Below are positions 50,441 through 62,746 of a stretch of DNA of 64,000 nt, piece by piece. The notes under the pieces were generated by a model. It searched no databases. It was not told the DNA's origin and saw nothing but the letters and a program-made list of their open reading frames with translations. Position numbers and translations under genes: made by a program. Source of the DNA: Eutrigla gurnardus (taxonomy: Eukaryota > Chordata > Actinopteri > Perciformes > Triglidae); the NCBI GenBank assembly GCA_963514095.1, contig OY741279.1, forward strand, positions 4,382,292 through 4,446,291, written 5' to 3'. Positions within the stretch are counted from its first letter, which is position 1. Every line of letters begins with the position of its first letter.

Positions 50441-51419
50441 AGCTTGTGTCTGAGGAATGTGTCTCGCCGCGGCCGTTGAGGGACTTGATCAGCGATTCCC
50501 CGAGTGATTTAAGAAGATAACACAACACTGATACCATATTTGTAAGTATTTATATATATCATTGTTTTGAGGCCCGATACATCACCCTTATCTAATCGCC
50601 GCGGCTGATCCAATTACACGCTGATTGAAAGGACAACAAAAACCCCCGGCAAGCCGAGAGAGTTCAGGTAGAGAGATACGCTATCTGGAACACAAATGAA
50701 CGACCTAGCGAGTTAAACTGTGACTCAGCACGACCACCGCCGTCGCCAGTGTTATTATTTCCCATCCCGACAGCCGTTTGTTTGTTCGTGATAGCAGTGA
50801 GACGGCATAAACCTCTGAGATACTCACATGGATCTCTATAACACTACAAAGCCATCGGCCCATTAGGACAGCAGTTTACAAACTTTCTTCTGGATGTTCC
50901 ACTCCCTTGACCAACAGCTCGGAGGGAAGGGGAAGCATCATTCAAGTGAAAATGCAGCTTTGTCAAAACAAGTCTATATTGCTGTAGGTTTCCCACACAC
51001 TCGATTCCATAATATTTCTTAAAACACACTGTATATACTCAGTTTTATGGAGCGGCAGTTCGTCTTCACAGATTAGGGTTGCATTACTTTTTCCTCACCA
51101 CAGACAGGAAACTTCAAGAATGTTACTTTGTTTAGACGTAACATTTGACTTTTTTTAGTTTGCGGAAGAATCCTCGATGGCGAAATCTCTCCCAGGTGTG
51201 TGATGAACATCTGTACATCCTCATCACGCTGGTTTAGCTATAGACTTGTTGTTATCAGCTTAAAGTTCCTGGAAATCCTCTTGTCCCAGTAAGAACCGAT
51301 GCCACTGGTCTCTGATCCGGCCCCGAGGCTTTCGTTCTTAGGAACACCAACTACAACACTTTCTGTCACAAATCCAGTTGTCCCATCTTTAGTTCCTGTT
51401 TCACTTTTCTTCATGTCGT

Positions 51420-52280
51420 TTTATGACCATGTAAGGAGTGGACGTAGTCATCATGATGTCACCCGTTGGTTTGCAAACTGCAGTTTTGAAGCCTTTATTT
51501 TGGTTTCTTTTGCAACCAGTGAAGGAAGTGACCATATTTAGAACGGCGGAGGAGCGACGGGTGGATTTGAGCTCCATCTGGATTCTGGTGTGAAGCTGCT
51601 AACAAAGTTAGCTTCTCTAATTCAAGGTCAACTTTACAGCTAAGTGTTAAGTCATCTTAGTAGCTAACTAGCATTGGTAGCATGGTAGCGACCTGTTACT
51701 CACCAGGTAGCCCCGCCCCCTAAAGCATCCCCTGCTTTCTGGTCTGGTGGACTCTAAATGGACCATAATGTACTAAATGAACATCATGCTGGATTGAAGA
51801 AGACTTGAAACTAGAGATTGAGACCATAAACTCATGTTTACAATGTTTACTGAGATAATACATCAAGAGAGAAGTAGGACCATTTTCTCATAGACTTCTA
51901 TACAACCAGAGAGGAGTCGCCCCCTGGTGGCCAGCAGAGAGAAGTAGGACCATTTTCTCATAGACTTCTATACAACCAGAGAGGAGTCGCCCCCTGGTGG
52001 CCAGCAGAGAGAAGTAGGACCATTTTCTCATAGACTTCTATACAGCCAGAGAGGAGTCACCCCCTGGTGGCCAGCAGAGAGAAGTAGGACCATTTTCTCA
52101 TAGACTTCTATACAGCCAGAGAGGAGTCGCCCCCTGATGGCCAGCAGAGAGAAGTAGGACCATTTTCTCATAGATTTCTATACAGCCAGAGAGGAGTCGC
52201 CCCCTGATGGCCAGCAGAGAGAATGCACTTTTAAGGCACTTCTGCCTTGGCTGCACTTTTCAGAAACAGAGTTTGCGCCC
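51420..52280 (+). mobile_element. Non-autonomous teleost interspersed repeat with internal expansion
   Basis: From memory, GACGTAGTCATCATGATGTC, CACCCGTTGGTTTGCAAACT, GCAGTTTTGAAGCC, CTAAATGGACCATAATGTAC and TTGAAGAAGACTTGAAACTA, ending near AAGGCACTTCTGCCTTGGCT, match in order the consensus of a very common percomorph repeat without coding capacity. The 70-bp tandem array at 51866-52221 is an amplification inside it. Exact ends and family name are uncertain. Confidence 0.6.
51866..52221. repeat. Five-unit 70-bp tandem array with CTCF-like motifs
   Basis: Units are anchored by GAAGTAGGACCATTTTCTCA at 51871, 51941, 52011, 52081 and 52151. Each holds a CGCCCCCTGGTGG-type motif, whose reverse complement matches the CTCF core CCACCAGGGGGCG. 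Units 1 and 2 are exact, unit 3 has a CG-to-CA change, and units 4 and 5 have GATGG for GGTGG. Confidence 0.9.
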
Positions 52281-53533
52281 AGTCATCATAAGTTATTAAC
52301 TACAGTACAGCTGGAGAACCAGACTAGGTTTTATATAATACAGACCCTCGTCGGCAGAATTTTCTATATTGTTCTCATTGTTTGGGAGTCGGATATCTTC
52401 ATTGGTATGTTCCATTCATCCTTCACCTTTTGGGGGGGAATCATCAACCAAAAGACTAATATACAGTAGACCACCAGCGTGTACTTTTGCTCTGGTTAAT
52501 ATGTGTATCTTTTTCTTGGATGGAAACCCCCCTGAAGGGAGAACAATGTGTAATACATTACACTTATAACCAAAGAAATCTATTCAAGGGGGGAATATTT
52601 GAGGTTATAGGAGGGAGATTCTTGGATAGAATGTGTTTTGTTGTTTTAATACATAAATTCTGAGGAAGACGAGAAGACATGGTATATTGTCCACCACTCA
52701 CCAGCGTCCGTGTGTGTGTGTGTTTGGTTGTGCTGGATGTGGACGGTGCGGCCTTCTCTTGTCATCACGTACATTCCAGGAGTCAGGGGGCAGACGAAGC
52801 CCTGAGATGACACTGCAGATCCAACTATTAGCCTTTCGCCTGCTGTTAACAGAAACTTGGCGAGACACGGGGCCTGCATTCCTCTGCCTTGAGCCAGATG
52901 TAGCCTTAACACACAGTAACATACCTACAAGGAGATAATCTTCAGAGATGTTGCTGAACAAAGAAATCAGGGAGCGATTTGTCGCCGTAAATCGCCTCTT
53001 AATCCCAGTCGGAGTTGTCTTATTAATTTTGCAAACCAATAAAAAAAACTTCATCAATCCACATGTGTTTGACAGCGGAAGCGCGACATGCTGGGCTACG
53101 CCGAGCACAAGCACATGGTGCATGAAAGGGATTGTGGGGGGGGAAATGGGACACATTTCATATAGGTTGTTCCCAAAATGGAAACCCACCAAGGTCAGAG
53201 ACGGCCAGCTAGAAAGCCAGAGTCAATATTTATGGATACTGAACATGTGGCACACTTCTCTACCCACTAATTTGAGCAACAAGTCCACCCCCAGATTATA
53301 CGGCCCCCTTTTTTTTTCAGAGATCACAAAACAGGGGTCCAAACCTCCTGCTTGCATGTTTCAAATACTGGAAAGCACGCTGAGGTTGGTCCGCTGACAC
53401 TTTGGCAATTTGGCACACTGTTTGTGTTTTTAATTTCCTGCCTAAATAGTGGACGAGCTTTGATCCAGTAGCGAGGGTTGCTCCTTTTATCTCCGATCTG
53501 CAGTTTGTGATTATCACTATCATCGGTAAACAC

Positions 53534-53948
53534 TTCATTGTATGTGGAAAAAACACGTAGCCGAGAGAGGGGGGCAATATTCCGTGATTTACTACTTTAT
53601 TATGCTGCTATTATGCTAGCTAACTTCCCATGAATGTACGCATTTATTTTTTCTGATTAAACGCCTCGTTAAGGTCCTTAGGGTGATGATGTTGATGCTT
53701 ATTGTTGGTTTTTATTTATATGAGGACAAATTGTCATCTTATGGATCTTTATTAATCGGGGAGGTTGGGCTAGTGGTAGCTTTTACTTGTTGTCATAGCA
53801 ACGGCAAGCAGCGTGTTTACTTCCTCTATGACCTCTATAAAAAAGTAGCTTTTGCGACTTTATAAAGTCGTAAATTTGATGCTTATTTTTTCTCAGAATA
53901 TTGCCCACCTCTCTCGGCTCGTTTTTTTTTTTTTTTTTTCCTACAGTG
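53534..53948. mobile_element. MITE-like element with terminal inverted repeats
   Basis: CCGAGAGAGGGGGGCAATAT plus TC (53561-53582) is repeated in inverted form at 53896-53917 with one mismatch in 22 bases. Weaker inverted similarity extends outwards through A-rich tracts and inwards (TTTACTACTTTAT against TTTACGACTTTAT). No transposase frame is present. Ends and superfamily are uncertain. Confidence 0.6.
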
Positions 53949-56281
53949 GCCCCTCATACGCCGTCGTATACATATAAAAATACATGGGTTACCTTTCAAT
54001 TTTTGAGACACTTTTGAAGTCAATGCCGTGTCTTTGTTCCGTGCTAAATGCCCTGAATGTTCTTACGCATGCTGAACAAAGTGAAGCCTGATGGTCTGAC
54101 TGTGTAACAGTAACTCTGCCACGCAGCCATAAAATCAGTATGCCCGTACGGAACATTTAGCTCTGTACGGACCTCACACTTAAACAGCTTACAATAGGAA
54201 TTCATATAAACACATGCTTCATTTAACAAACTAGTTGGGATGAGAGGCAGCTACTTCCATTTCAGAGAGAGAGAGAGAGACATAAATACAGGGATCTGCC
54301 CTTTGAATGCAGCTCCACTCATAAAGACACCATGCGTCACTCAATTATATGTCTGCATGATTAGAAGCTTGGGCTACATAAACAGCCAGCATCAAGATTT
54401 ACATTTTACCGCTTAAGCACAAGCAGCTGTTTATGGGCCAAGGAAGGAAAACACTTATCTTATACATGAGAGTGGAATCGGGAGCTGACACATCTCCAGC
54501 AAGGACGGTTTCAATTAATCCTTGTTTATGTAGATCTAATGCAATATACTCGCTGGAATGGTGGATGGCTTTTTGTACTCTAAATGCTACCGTCTCCCGG
54601 GTTTTAAACATGCTAATGTCTGCATGCAGCCGAGTCATACCATGGTGTGAATCGAAGCTTGTTTCCGTGTCCCTTTAAAGATCCAGGAGACCAAAAAGCA
54701 GACAAATGGAAACATCCGGATAGAAGTGTTGTGACCTTCACATGCAACCACTAACTGGGAGCATTTTCAATCACTCGCTGGATCGGATGAAAGGTCAAGA
54801 AATATTTCATCTGCCGTGTCAAGCCATTAGCAGTAACACACGGTGAGGCTTCACAAAAAACATTTCAACACTTGATGAGATTAGACCACTGCATGACGTA
54901 GGGAATCTGTGGGTTTTATCGTATGTGAGATACCGAGAAGGTTAGACCAAACTGAGCATCTCATATCGTTCAGCCAAGGCCGGTACATCGACTGTTAAAT
55001 GGATAAATAGTCAGCAAGATGATAAATACCAAAATACCTTTGTTTTTTTTAAAGGGAAACACTCTTTAATACCCAATAAGAATAAAAAAATGTTGTGTTT
55101 ATATATAAATGCTCAGTTGTTGTGAAACTGCTGCATTTGTAACTATGTGTGTCGACTTAAAGGCATAATGTAGTCACATTTCGGTTACTGTTCAAAACAG
55201 CATTCAAAAGTCACCCCTCCTCTCTCACCCAGGGAGTGAGTGAGCAAGCGAGCTAATGAATGGATGAATGAATGAATGAATGAAGAAATGTCGAGAACAA
55301 ATCCGTGATTCAGAAGCATTAAAACATTATTTTAAATCACCAAAAATAACCAACACCTTCTCAAGGACCTGCGCGAAGGTGCCAGATTTGGATAGAATGG
55401 CTTCATCCTGCTGTGGCCTGCCTGCTCTTTCTGTGGGCCTCGGTACACCAAAGGGGTGTGACAGAGTGGCGGTGTTTGACCTGGGAGTGAGAGCAGGTTG
55501 CACACACCCTGCTAATTGGCCGAGGTTACACCCCCACGTGGGGTCCAGATGGTCTTTGAGGAGATCTTTGCTGACGCCCCAAAATTACAAGACAAGAGAA
55601 AACGCAGATATAGACATCGCCAAACTTCTAGTGGTTCATAAGTGACGATTTTAGGGATTATTTTTGTATCAGTATGCATTTCTTTTTCTGGAAGCGGTTG
55701 CGTATTGCATTTTTAAAAAGGTGATATGTTGTGTTGTGTTTAATGCTTGTGTTTGCTGCCCCCAGGTGGCCTAAAAAATCAATTCATGCAGGCTCTCGTT
55801 CACAGCTAAGCTACAAAGCGACGTGCTAAGAGCAGTTTAGTCGCCAATAGTCTCTTTTCTTTAAAAGCTTGATTTGTCTACAGGTATCAGTACCCTCCTC
55901 TGGCACATATAGTTAAAAAAAACTACAGCATCTTTACAGCTGTAACAAAATGCAAACACAGGCTGGTCAACGTTAGTGCGGAACAAGCCCATTTCATTGT
56001 CACATTTCATTATCACGGCGTCGTGCTGAGTCTGATCCCCGCCTGGAGGGAGCAGAACAGCAGGGTTGTCTGACAGGGGGAGCGAGGAGGCTTAGTAGGC
56101 TATAGGGAGGACCTGATTGTACTCTGGCATCCGCAGAATGACATTATAACTGTGTGGTTTCATGATAATAATAATCTTCAGAGCAGCTGTATAAACATTT
56201 AACTGACATCCACTCCCTGGGCATGCAGTATGTATCTTTAACTTCTACTAGGGCCAGTCTGATGCAACTATTCATATCTCC

Positions 56282-56323
56282 GCCCATCTCTCCCTCCCTC
56301 CCTCCCTCCCTCCCTCCCTCCCT
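56282..56323. repeat. (TCCC)n pyrimidine tract
   Basis: About nine TCCC units on the + strand, upstream of bmp2. Confidence 0.9.
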
Positions 56324-59300
56324 CGCTCTGTCTGCTGGAGATACTTGATCCATGTTAGTATTTGCTGTAAATGTCAATGGAAAACGAATGTTCACATCAC
56401 ATTAAGCTTTCAACGTTTGAGGCAAAAGGCACATCGCGTTAAAGAGCTCAGCGGGATGATCTACCGTGCCGAGCCTCGCACAGAGCAGCGACAGTTGTCC
56501 CGCTCCGCTTCGCTTTGAACAACCGGGGGAACAGTTTAAAAAAAAAAACACACACACATTTGGGACTCAACAGAGGCCAATAAATTTAGACAAACCCCCC
56601 TCGCTCTGGCCCCTCACAGTGTAGCCTATTTCCTGGTAACATTTGTCTTAATTTGTGACAGTTTGTGTAAATATTTATGTCACTAAACCAACTGCTCTGT
56701 ATACAGTAAGCCCCCCAATCTTCCCTGGAATGTGATTTAATTGGCGGTTTCCTCTGTTTATCCTGTTTCATGCAGTGATGGGGCGAGCTTACTGTAATGA
56801 ATAATCAGGTAGATAAAATGTGGCCTTAAATTAAAATGTCCTCCTTAAAGGAAATCAAATGAAGGTTAATACCTGTTTCATGCCCCCCCCCCCTCCTCCC
56901 CTCCCTCTTGTCTGTAATCCACATTCTCTCATCGCATGCCAGATTACCATTATGTGTCATTTGTAATACAATAAACAGACTCCAGATGGCTTGGATTCTC
57001 TTGAATATACACAGAGCAACAGAAGCTATGGGGAGAGCTGCTGTATTTTTTTACTGTGTAGTCGTTTGCCTCAGACAGCCAGCTCTCTTCCAGTGAAAGC
57101 TTGCTTTGCAGGGCCTCATAGACACGGAAATGATGATTACAAAAAGTTAAAGGATCGAGGCTTAAGTGTGTGTGTGTTTTGTCAGTTAGAATAAGAGGAA
57201 CTATATTGAGAGGTTGGTTTTTTTCCCCCCCTTGGACGGTTCTTCCTTGATGTTTAAATCTGTTGGCAGTGCAGTGAGCTGTATCAAAGTAGTTTCCTTG
57301 TTCCTCACACATCTATGACATTGTGCAGAAGGTCAGGCAATGTAAACACAAGGAATGAAATGAGAGTTTCTGATCTCTCCCACTTCATCTTTGCCTTGTC
57401 ATTGAACGCTGGGCTTTCTATATATATTATATATCCGTATCGTGGAGGTTTTTTTAAACGGGCTGGACCCTTTCGCCAAAACACACTGAAAACACATGCG
57501 TGACATATGAGATGTCAGCTGCAGACTTACCTAAACACCTCTGTTATGATGGCTCTCTCACATCCGACAGTGATTTATCTGTGATTATTTGGCCTCTCTT
57601 GCATTCGAGGGGGGGCCAAGGGGACGAGGAAAAGACCACTCGTTCGGTTTACCCATGGATCACTGAGGAACACTGGGCCTCTTGTCGGTGTGTCGACGTT
57701 TTACCCCAGAATGAAACATTCTATTTTCCTAACCTGGTTAAGTAATCACATTACCTAAGACTCCATAAAGTGGAACAAACAGTAGCGTATAACCCTGACT
57801 TCTTTTTATGTGCCTTGAGTGACAGATTGGCTTTCATCAAAAGAGGGCAAGTAGAGAAGTTATATAGTCATTTTTTTTTTTTTGCTATGCTAAGAATACT
57901 AAATTGATCCTCATATGTAGAACATCTGGTGAAAAGCAATTTCCACTCCAAGTGTTTTAGTATTTCCTCCTAATTAATTTCACATGTACATGACAAGAGT
58001 GAGCGGCCTCCCAGAATCCGAGACACAAAAGCCGGCTTTGTTTCGCCATTAGAAAAGTCATCTGTGGTTCCTGGTTTCTTCAAATTCACTGGCACATTGA
58101 TGCTTGAAATCAATACTGAAAGCAGCGTTTTTTTGGGGGGTAGAAAAGTCACATCTCACTCCTCAGAGGCACAGGGAGGGAGGTGAGGGGGGTAAAGGGG
58201 TTTACATTTGGTCAATTGGTGACTCGTGGAGCAGGGCCGAGCATGAAACAGGCATGCAAAGGTGAGAGAGAGCAGGCATGCAGTGGGAAGGAGTGCTAAG
58301 CCACCAATCTGTACTGAAGGAGCGTCAAAAATGCAGAGAATTAAAAGGCAGTTCTGCAGTCTGTCTAAGCCTACAGCACCTTCAAGTAACACTTATATCA
58401 AGGCACAGAGGAATCCCCGTTAACCTGCTTTATGTGCGGCGTTTCTCGCTGATGAACGTGAAGTTAACCGTTAATGTCGTCTGAGAGACACGGGCGTCTC
58501 GGCTTGTGAAGGTGATTTTTTTTTTTTGCTGTGAGACACAACACTTCTTGTTATTACTTGTCCCGATGACGAGTCAAAAGAGCTCCCAGAGGAACGCCGG
58601 TGTCAAACAGATGAAAAGTCGGCTCGATCAGATTAATCATTAAAGCGAGGAGAGATACGAGCCCCACCGCGCCATTGTTTTTAACACCATCCCGACGCCG
58701 CTCCATCTGAGGCCTCTTGTTTGGATAGGCCGTCTGGGACCACCTGGATGAATCCAACTGTTGTTTGCCAAAACCGCACATTTCTCACCTGAAGGTCTCG
58801 TCTTTACAACGGATTTCCCCCTCCCTCCCCTTCCTCCTGCTTTCTGCTTTTCATCTCCCCCGAGCTCTTCATCTCTGAGAGGAGATGTGATGCATGGCTA
58901 CAGAAGAAATAACTGTCCAGAGGTCTTGTCTGTACACGGACAAGAATGGGCGGTGTTTACCCACACAGATGCGGAGGCGAGATACAAGCAGGTGTTTACA
59001 GGAACGTTTGAAGTCCAAAGGGAGATGCTGGCGTCCGATTAGAGCCCGCTGAGTAAGACGGACACTGTAGGTGTTTCAACCAAAGAGTCCTCATCCCTTC
59101 TTATCTTTTCATTTCTTTTTCTTCCCCCCCATCTGCTGTTTTGATGGCCGAGCTCCACTTTCAACTCAATTTGGCGCCGTGGAAGCATGACATATTGCCA
59201 TTCCAAACATAGTCTTTGCCTTTTTTTTTTAAACCAGCGACAACCAAATAGTTTGCCTTCTGGGAAAGAATCCATCACACTAACCTCAGGGGTGAGCTGT

Positions 59301-60782
59301 GTTTCTGTTTATAGGATGAAGAGTTCAAGGATTCCTATTGTCCCTGAAGTTCGCCCGCTGTGAAGCCCGTCCTTTCTGTCGCGGCTTCAAAGATTTTTTC
59401 CCCCGGGCGGCAGAGTTACAGGTTCTTTGTGGCATAGGCTTATTTGTCAGAGGGTTTGGAGAGTGACTTGTTTCACATTCACAAAAAAAAGGCCCAGTGC
59501 GTGAGTGCTTGAGCAGGCTAAAGTTACAGCCATGAGCCCCGGTATTACAACCCGATGACTGACAGGAAAAATGGGGTGAGCTCTCTCGCCGGGGCTCGAA
59601 CAAAAACACCAATAAGATGGGAGAGGGAAACAACAGATTAGACTACTGATCTCAATCTGCTCTCCTTTGGTTATTGGGAAATAATAGCTCTGAAAAGGAA
59701 GTCATTTAAAAAGGGGCCTTTAATCAATTCTCCTTTGACGAGCAAGCGGCATGAAAGGCTGGAGTGAGAGCGTGCTCCTGTAGCCTGAGCATTTTTGGCG
59801 TTGGGGGGGGAAGTACGGACGAGATGGGCTCTAATTTGTGTTCTCATGGTGTCCAGGCAGCTCCAAAGCACTTGATCACCACCACCACAGCAGGCCTTGA
59901 TGCCATGTGTGTGAGTGTAAATGGTTCCAAGGCTCCCTGGCGGTAAAATCACATTGCCAAAATGACCACCAACTCTAAATGAAACACTACCCCCTTTTTT
60001 TAAAAGGTCTCATTCAAAAGCCAGGGGTTTTTTTTTTTTTTTTTAAAGGCGCATAAGGTAGCAATTTCCCTCAAATATGGCGTAGCCCAATAACTGTTGA
60101 AGTAACTGACACCGCGTCAGGGTGAATGAAAGATTTTTTTTTTTGCAATATGTATGAACCACTAACTAGGCCTAAGATAGTAAGGAATGTTATAATTGTA
60201 TGCAAACGTGTGCAACCTCAGGAGTTGTACTGTACTACGTATTTACCATCACTTTTTTTTTTTTCTTCCTCTTTTTGTTTTATAGTCACAGCCGGAGTAG
60301 AAAGGCCTGAGTGAGTGCTTTGTTCATTCCAAAGCATGCACAAATCTGTTTTAAGTTCAAGAGAGGAGGAACCCTTTAATTTAAAACCCTAAAAATGAAG
60401 TCATTCATTCCCTGCTAAACTGCACTGTGACCCATAAGGTTAGGTAAACAAGTGTCCCTTGCATTACTGTCAAAAAAAAAAGAAAAAAAGACCCAGCCCC
60501 TCACTCGGCCGTGATGTAAACTCCCACTATCCTGTTACAGCTGTGTGAGGAGGAGAAGCTGGAGGGATGGCAGAGAGGAAGGGGAAAAACGCATTCACGT
60601 GGGCTTCTTTTCTTTTTTTTTTGATGACAGAGGGAGGGAAAGTCAGTACCTGAGGCTGTTTCTCAGGAAGGTGTCCTACTCGGAAAAGCGCTGTCTTGTT
60701 CCAAAAGCACAAAAAAACGGAGGCAGGGAGGACTAGGCCCACAGTGCGCTGAGCCCAGCAGGCCCCCGGTCAGATCCATTAC

Positions 60783-60812
60783 CAGCTCCAGCTCCAGCTC
60801 CAGCTCCAGCTC
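60783..60812. repeat. (CAGCTC)n hexamer repeat
   Basis: About five units of CAGCTC, 70 bases before the long TTC tract. Confidence 0.9.
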
Positions 60813-60878
60813 GGGCTGGAATGTGAGGAATCCCCACTGGGCTGGGGTTCTAGTGCAGGGGTCCAAAACCTCACATCG

Positions 60879-61065
60879 CTTCTTCTTCTTCTTCTTCTTC
60901 TTCTTCTTCTTCTTCTTCTTCTTCTTCTTCTTCTTCTTCTTCTTCTTCTTCTTCTTCTTCTTCTTCTTCTTCTTCTTCTTCTTCTTCTTCTTCTTCTTCT
61001 TCTTCTTCTTCTTCTTCTTCTTCTTCTTCTTCTTCTTCTTCTTCTTCTTCTTCTTCTTCTTCTTC
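60879..61065. repeat. (TTC)62 / (GAA)62 triplet repeat
   Basis: About 62 uninterrupted TTC triplets (187 bases). Open frames across it give only Phe, Leu/Ser or Lys runs and are not genes. Long GAA/TTC tracts are known to form triplex DNA. Confidence 0.97.
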
Positions 61066-62339
61066 TCTATTGTGTTTGGATGTGGGGGATTGTGATTCAG
61101 CAGGAACTGTTGCTGTAGAGAAGTAGTTCTGGCCGACTTGCAGAATATTAGGATTCTGGATTTCAAGTTTGAAATGAAGTGAATTCCATCAAAGCATCTG
61201 TTTATTTAAATAAAAAAAAAGAAGAAAAAGAAGGAAAAAAAAGAGTGAACAGCAGCAGTTTTGGCATGAATAAGAATTATACACTGGATATCGCTAATGT
61301 GACACTAATTGCCTCTTAGTCTGTCAGAGGACAAGAGAGAGAAGAGACAGAAAGACAGAGGATGAGAAAGAAGGGGGTGGGGGGGTCCTGGGTGCTGACT
61401 GAGGGCAGTAATGACTGCCAATGGAATGCCTACACTCATAATCCTCTCTGTCACCGCTGACAGATCCTCTTGACCTCTGAACTCCCGATGTAAGGAAGGA
61501 GGGGGGGGAAGGAAGTCACAACTTAATAAAAAACGACCCGGTGGTTAGCACTTGTGGCCGGCAGTCTTGGACTGTTTACAGGTAAAAATGACAATCTATC
61601 TATAGCCCCGATTTAGACAGAGTTTAACCTGCTGCCTGGTTTGGATCTGCCCTTTGATTGTTGCTCTGCGCATGTGTGCATTCCAACGCGGGAGGTCAAA
61701 GGGCACCGGATTTTGTAACAATAGCAGTGGAGGGTGGAGACTTGAGATACACAAAGGTGCTTTTTACACATCTGTAATCTCTTTGAGAAACCAAAAAGAA
61801 AATGTAGATAGCATTTTTCTTCAGTGACACTGGGGCACCATGGTGCTGCTTTTCCTGGGGTTTACCAGCTAATCACTCACATATTACACACACACACAAT
61901 GAGTATCTGACAGTGTGTGTGTGTTGGAGGCACACCGCGATCTATATTTCAGCAGGCGGGCTAGGTCTGAAGACATGGGCCAAAGCTGTCAGAAGTTTGT
62001 CATCGATTCTCTCTGCCTTGTCATCAGTCTTATCTGATCGCACTGTGTTCCTCGCTCCGTGTTCTCCTCCCTCGCTGCTAATGCAAACACACAATCCCTG
62101 TGCTCCGGAGACTCCAGGGAGGGCCTCCACAGGGCCCCTTCAACAGTTTGTGGCTTTCTGGATAGCAGATTCTTTCCATGTGCTCTAGTGAGCCAAATAA
62201 CTACGATATGATGCTGTTTGTCGTCTAATATTCACTTCAAATGTTGTTGTTGTTGCAATTTTACAGCCTACTTTAAACAGAATCATTTGTGTTGTCAATA
62301 TATTTTCAATTGTTTTGGAAAAACATTACAGTCTAGTCC

Positions 62340-62746
62340 AGAGATCTTCAACAGGGGGTTCGGGACCCCTAGGGGTTCCACAGAGTTACTGCAGCGGGGG
62401 ACCTCGAAATTATTTGATCCCAAACTTTATTTTCTTCCAAATATTTAAACACAACATTAACATGAATACAACCTATAACAAGAAGATATAAGTCTTCCTG
62501 TTTGTTTAATATTGTGATGCCAAAATAGAATTAAAATGTGAATCTGTCAACAATTATTATTTTAATGTCTTAGCATTGTATACATACATAATTTTAAAGT
62601 ACTGTTATACATGTCACTATAGGCTGCACTTCACATTATTATTATTGGCCGGTTTAATAAGGAACATTATATGATATGTAATAAGGGGTCCCTCCACCGG
62701 GTCTCTATCAGCCTTGGGGGTCCTTGGCCTGAAAACGTTGAAGACC
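62340..62746. mobile_element. hAT-like non-autonomous element
   Basis: Near-terminal inverted segments GATCTTCAAC (left) and GTTGAAGACC (right), with CAGGG/GGTCC-rich subterminal DNA, are flanked by an imperfect 8-bp duplication TCTAGTCC (62332-62339) and TCTAGTCT (62747-62754). An 8-bp duplication and C/AGRG-type ends suit hAT elements. No transposase is present. Confidence 0.5.

Noticed and set aside
60663..61166. Poly-Lys and poly-Phe open frames
   Set aside because: They are produced by the TTC/GAA simple repeat.
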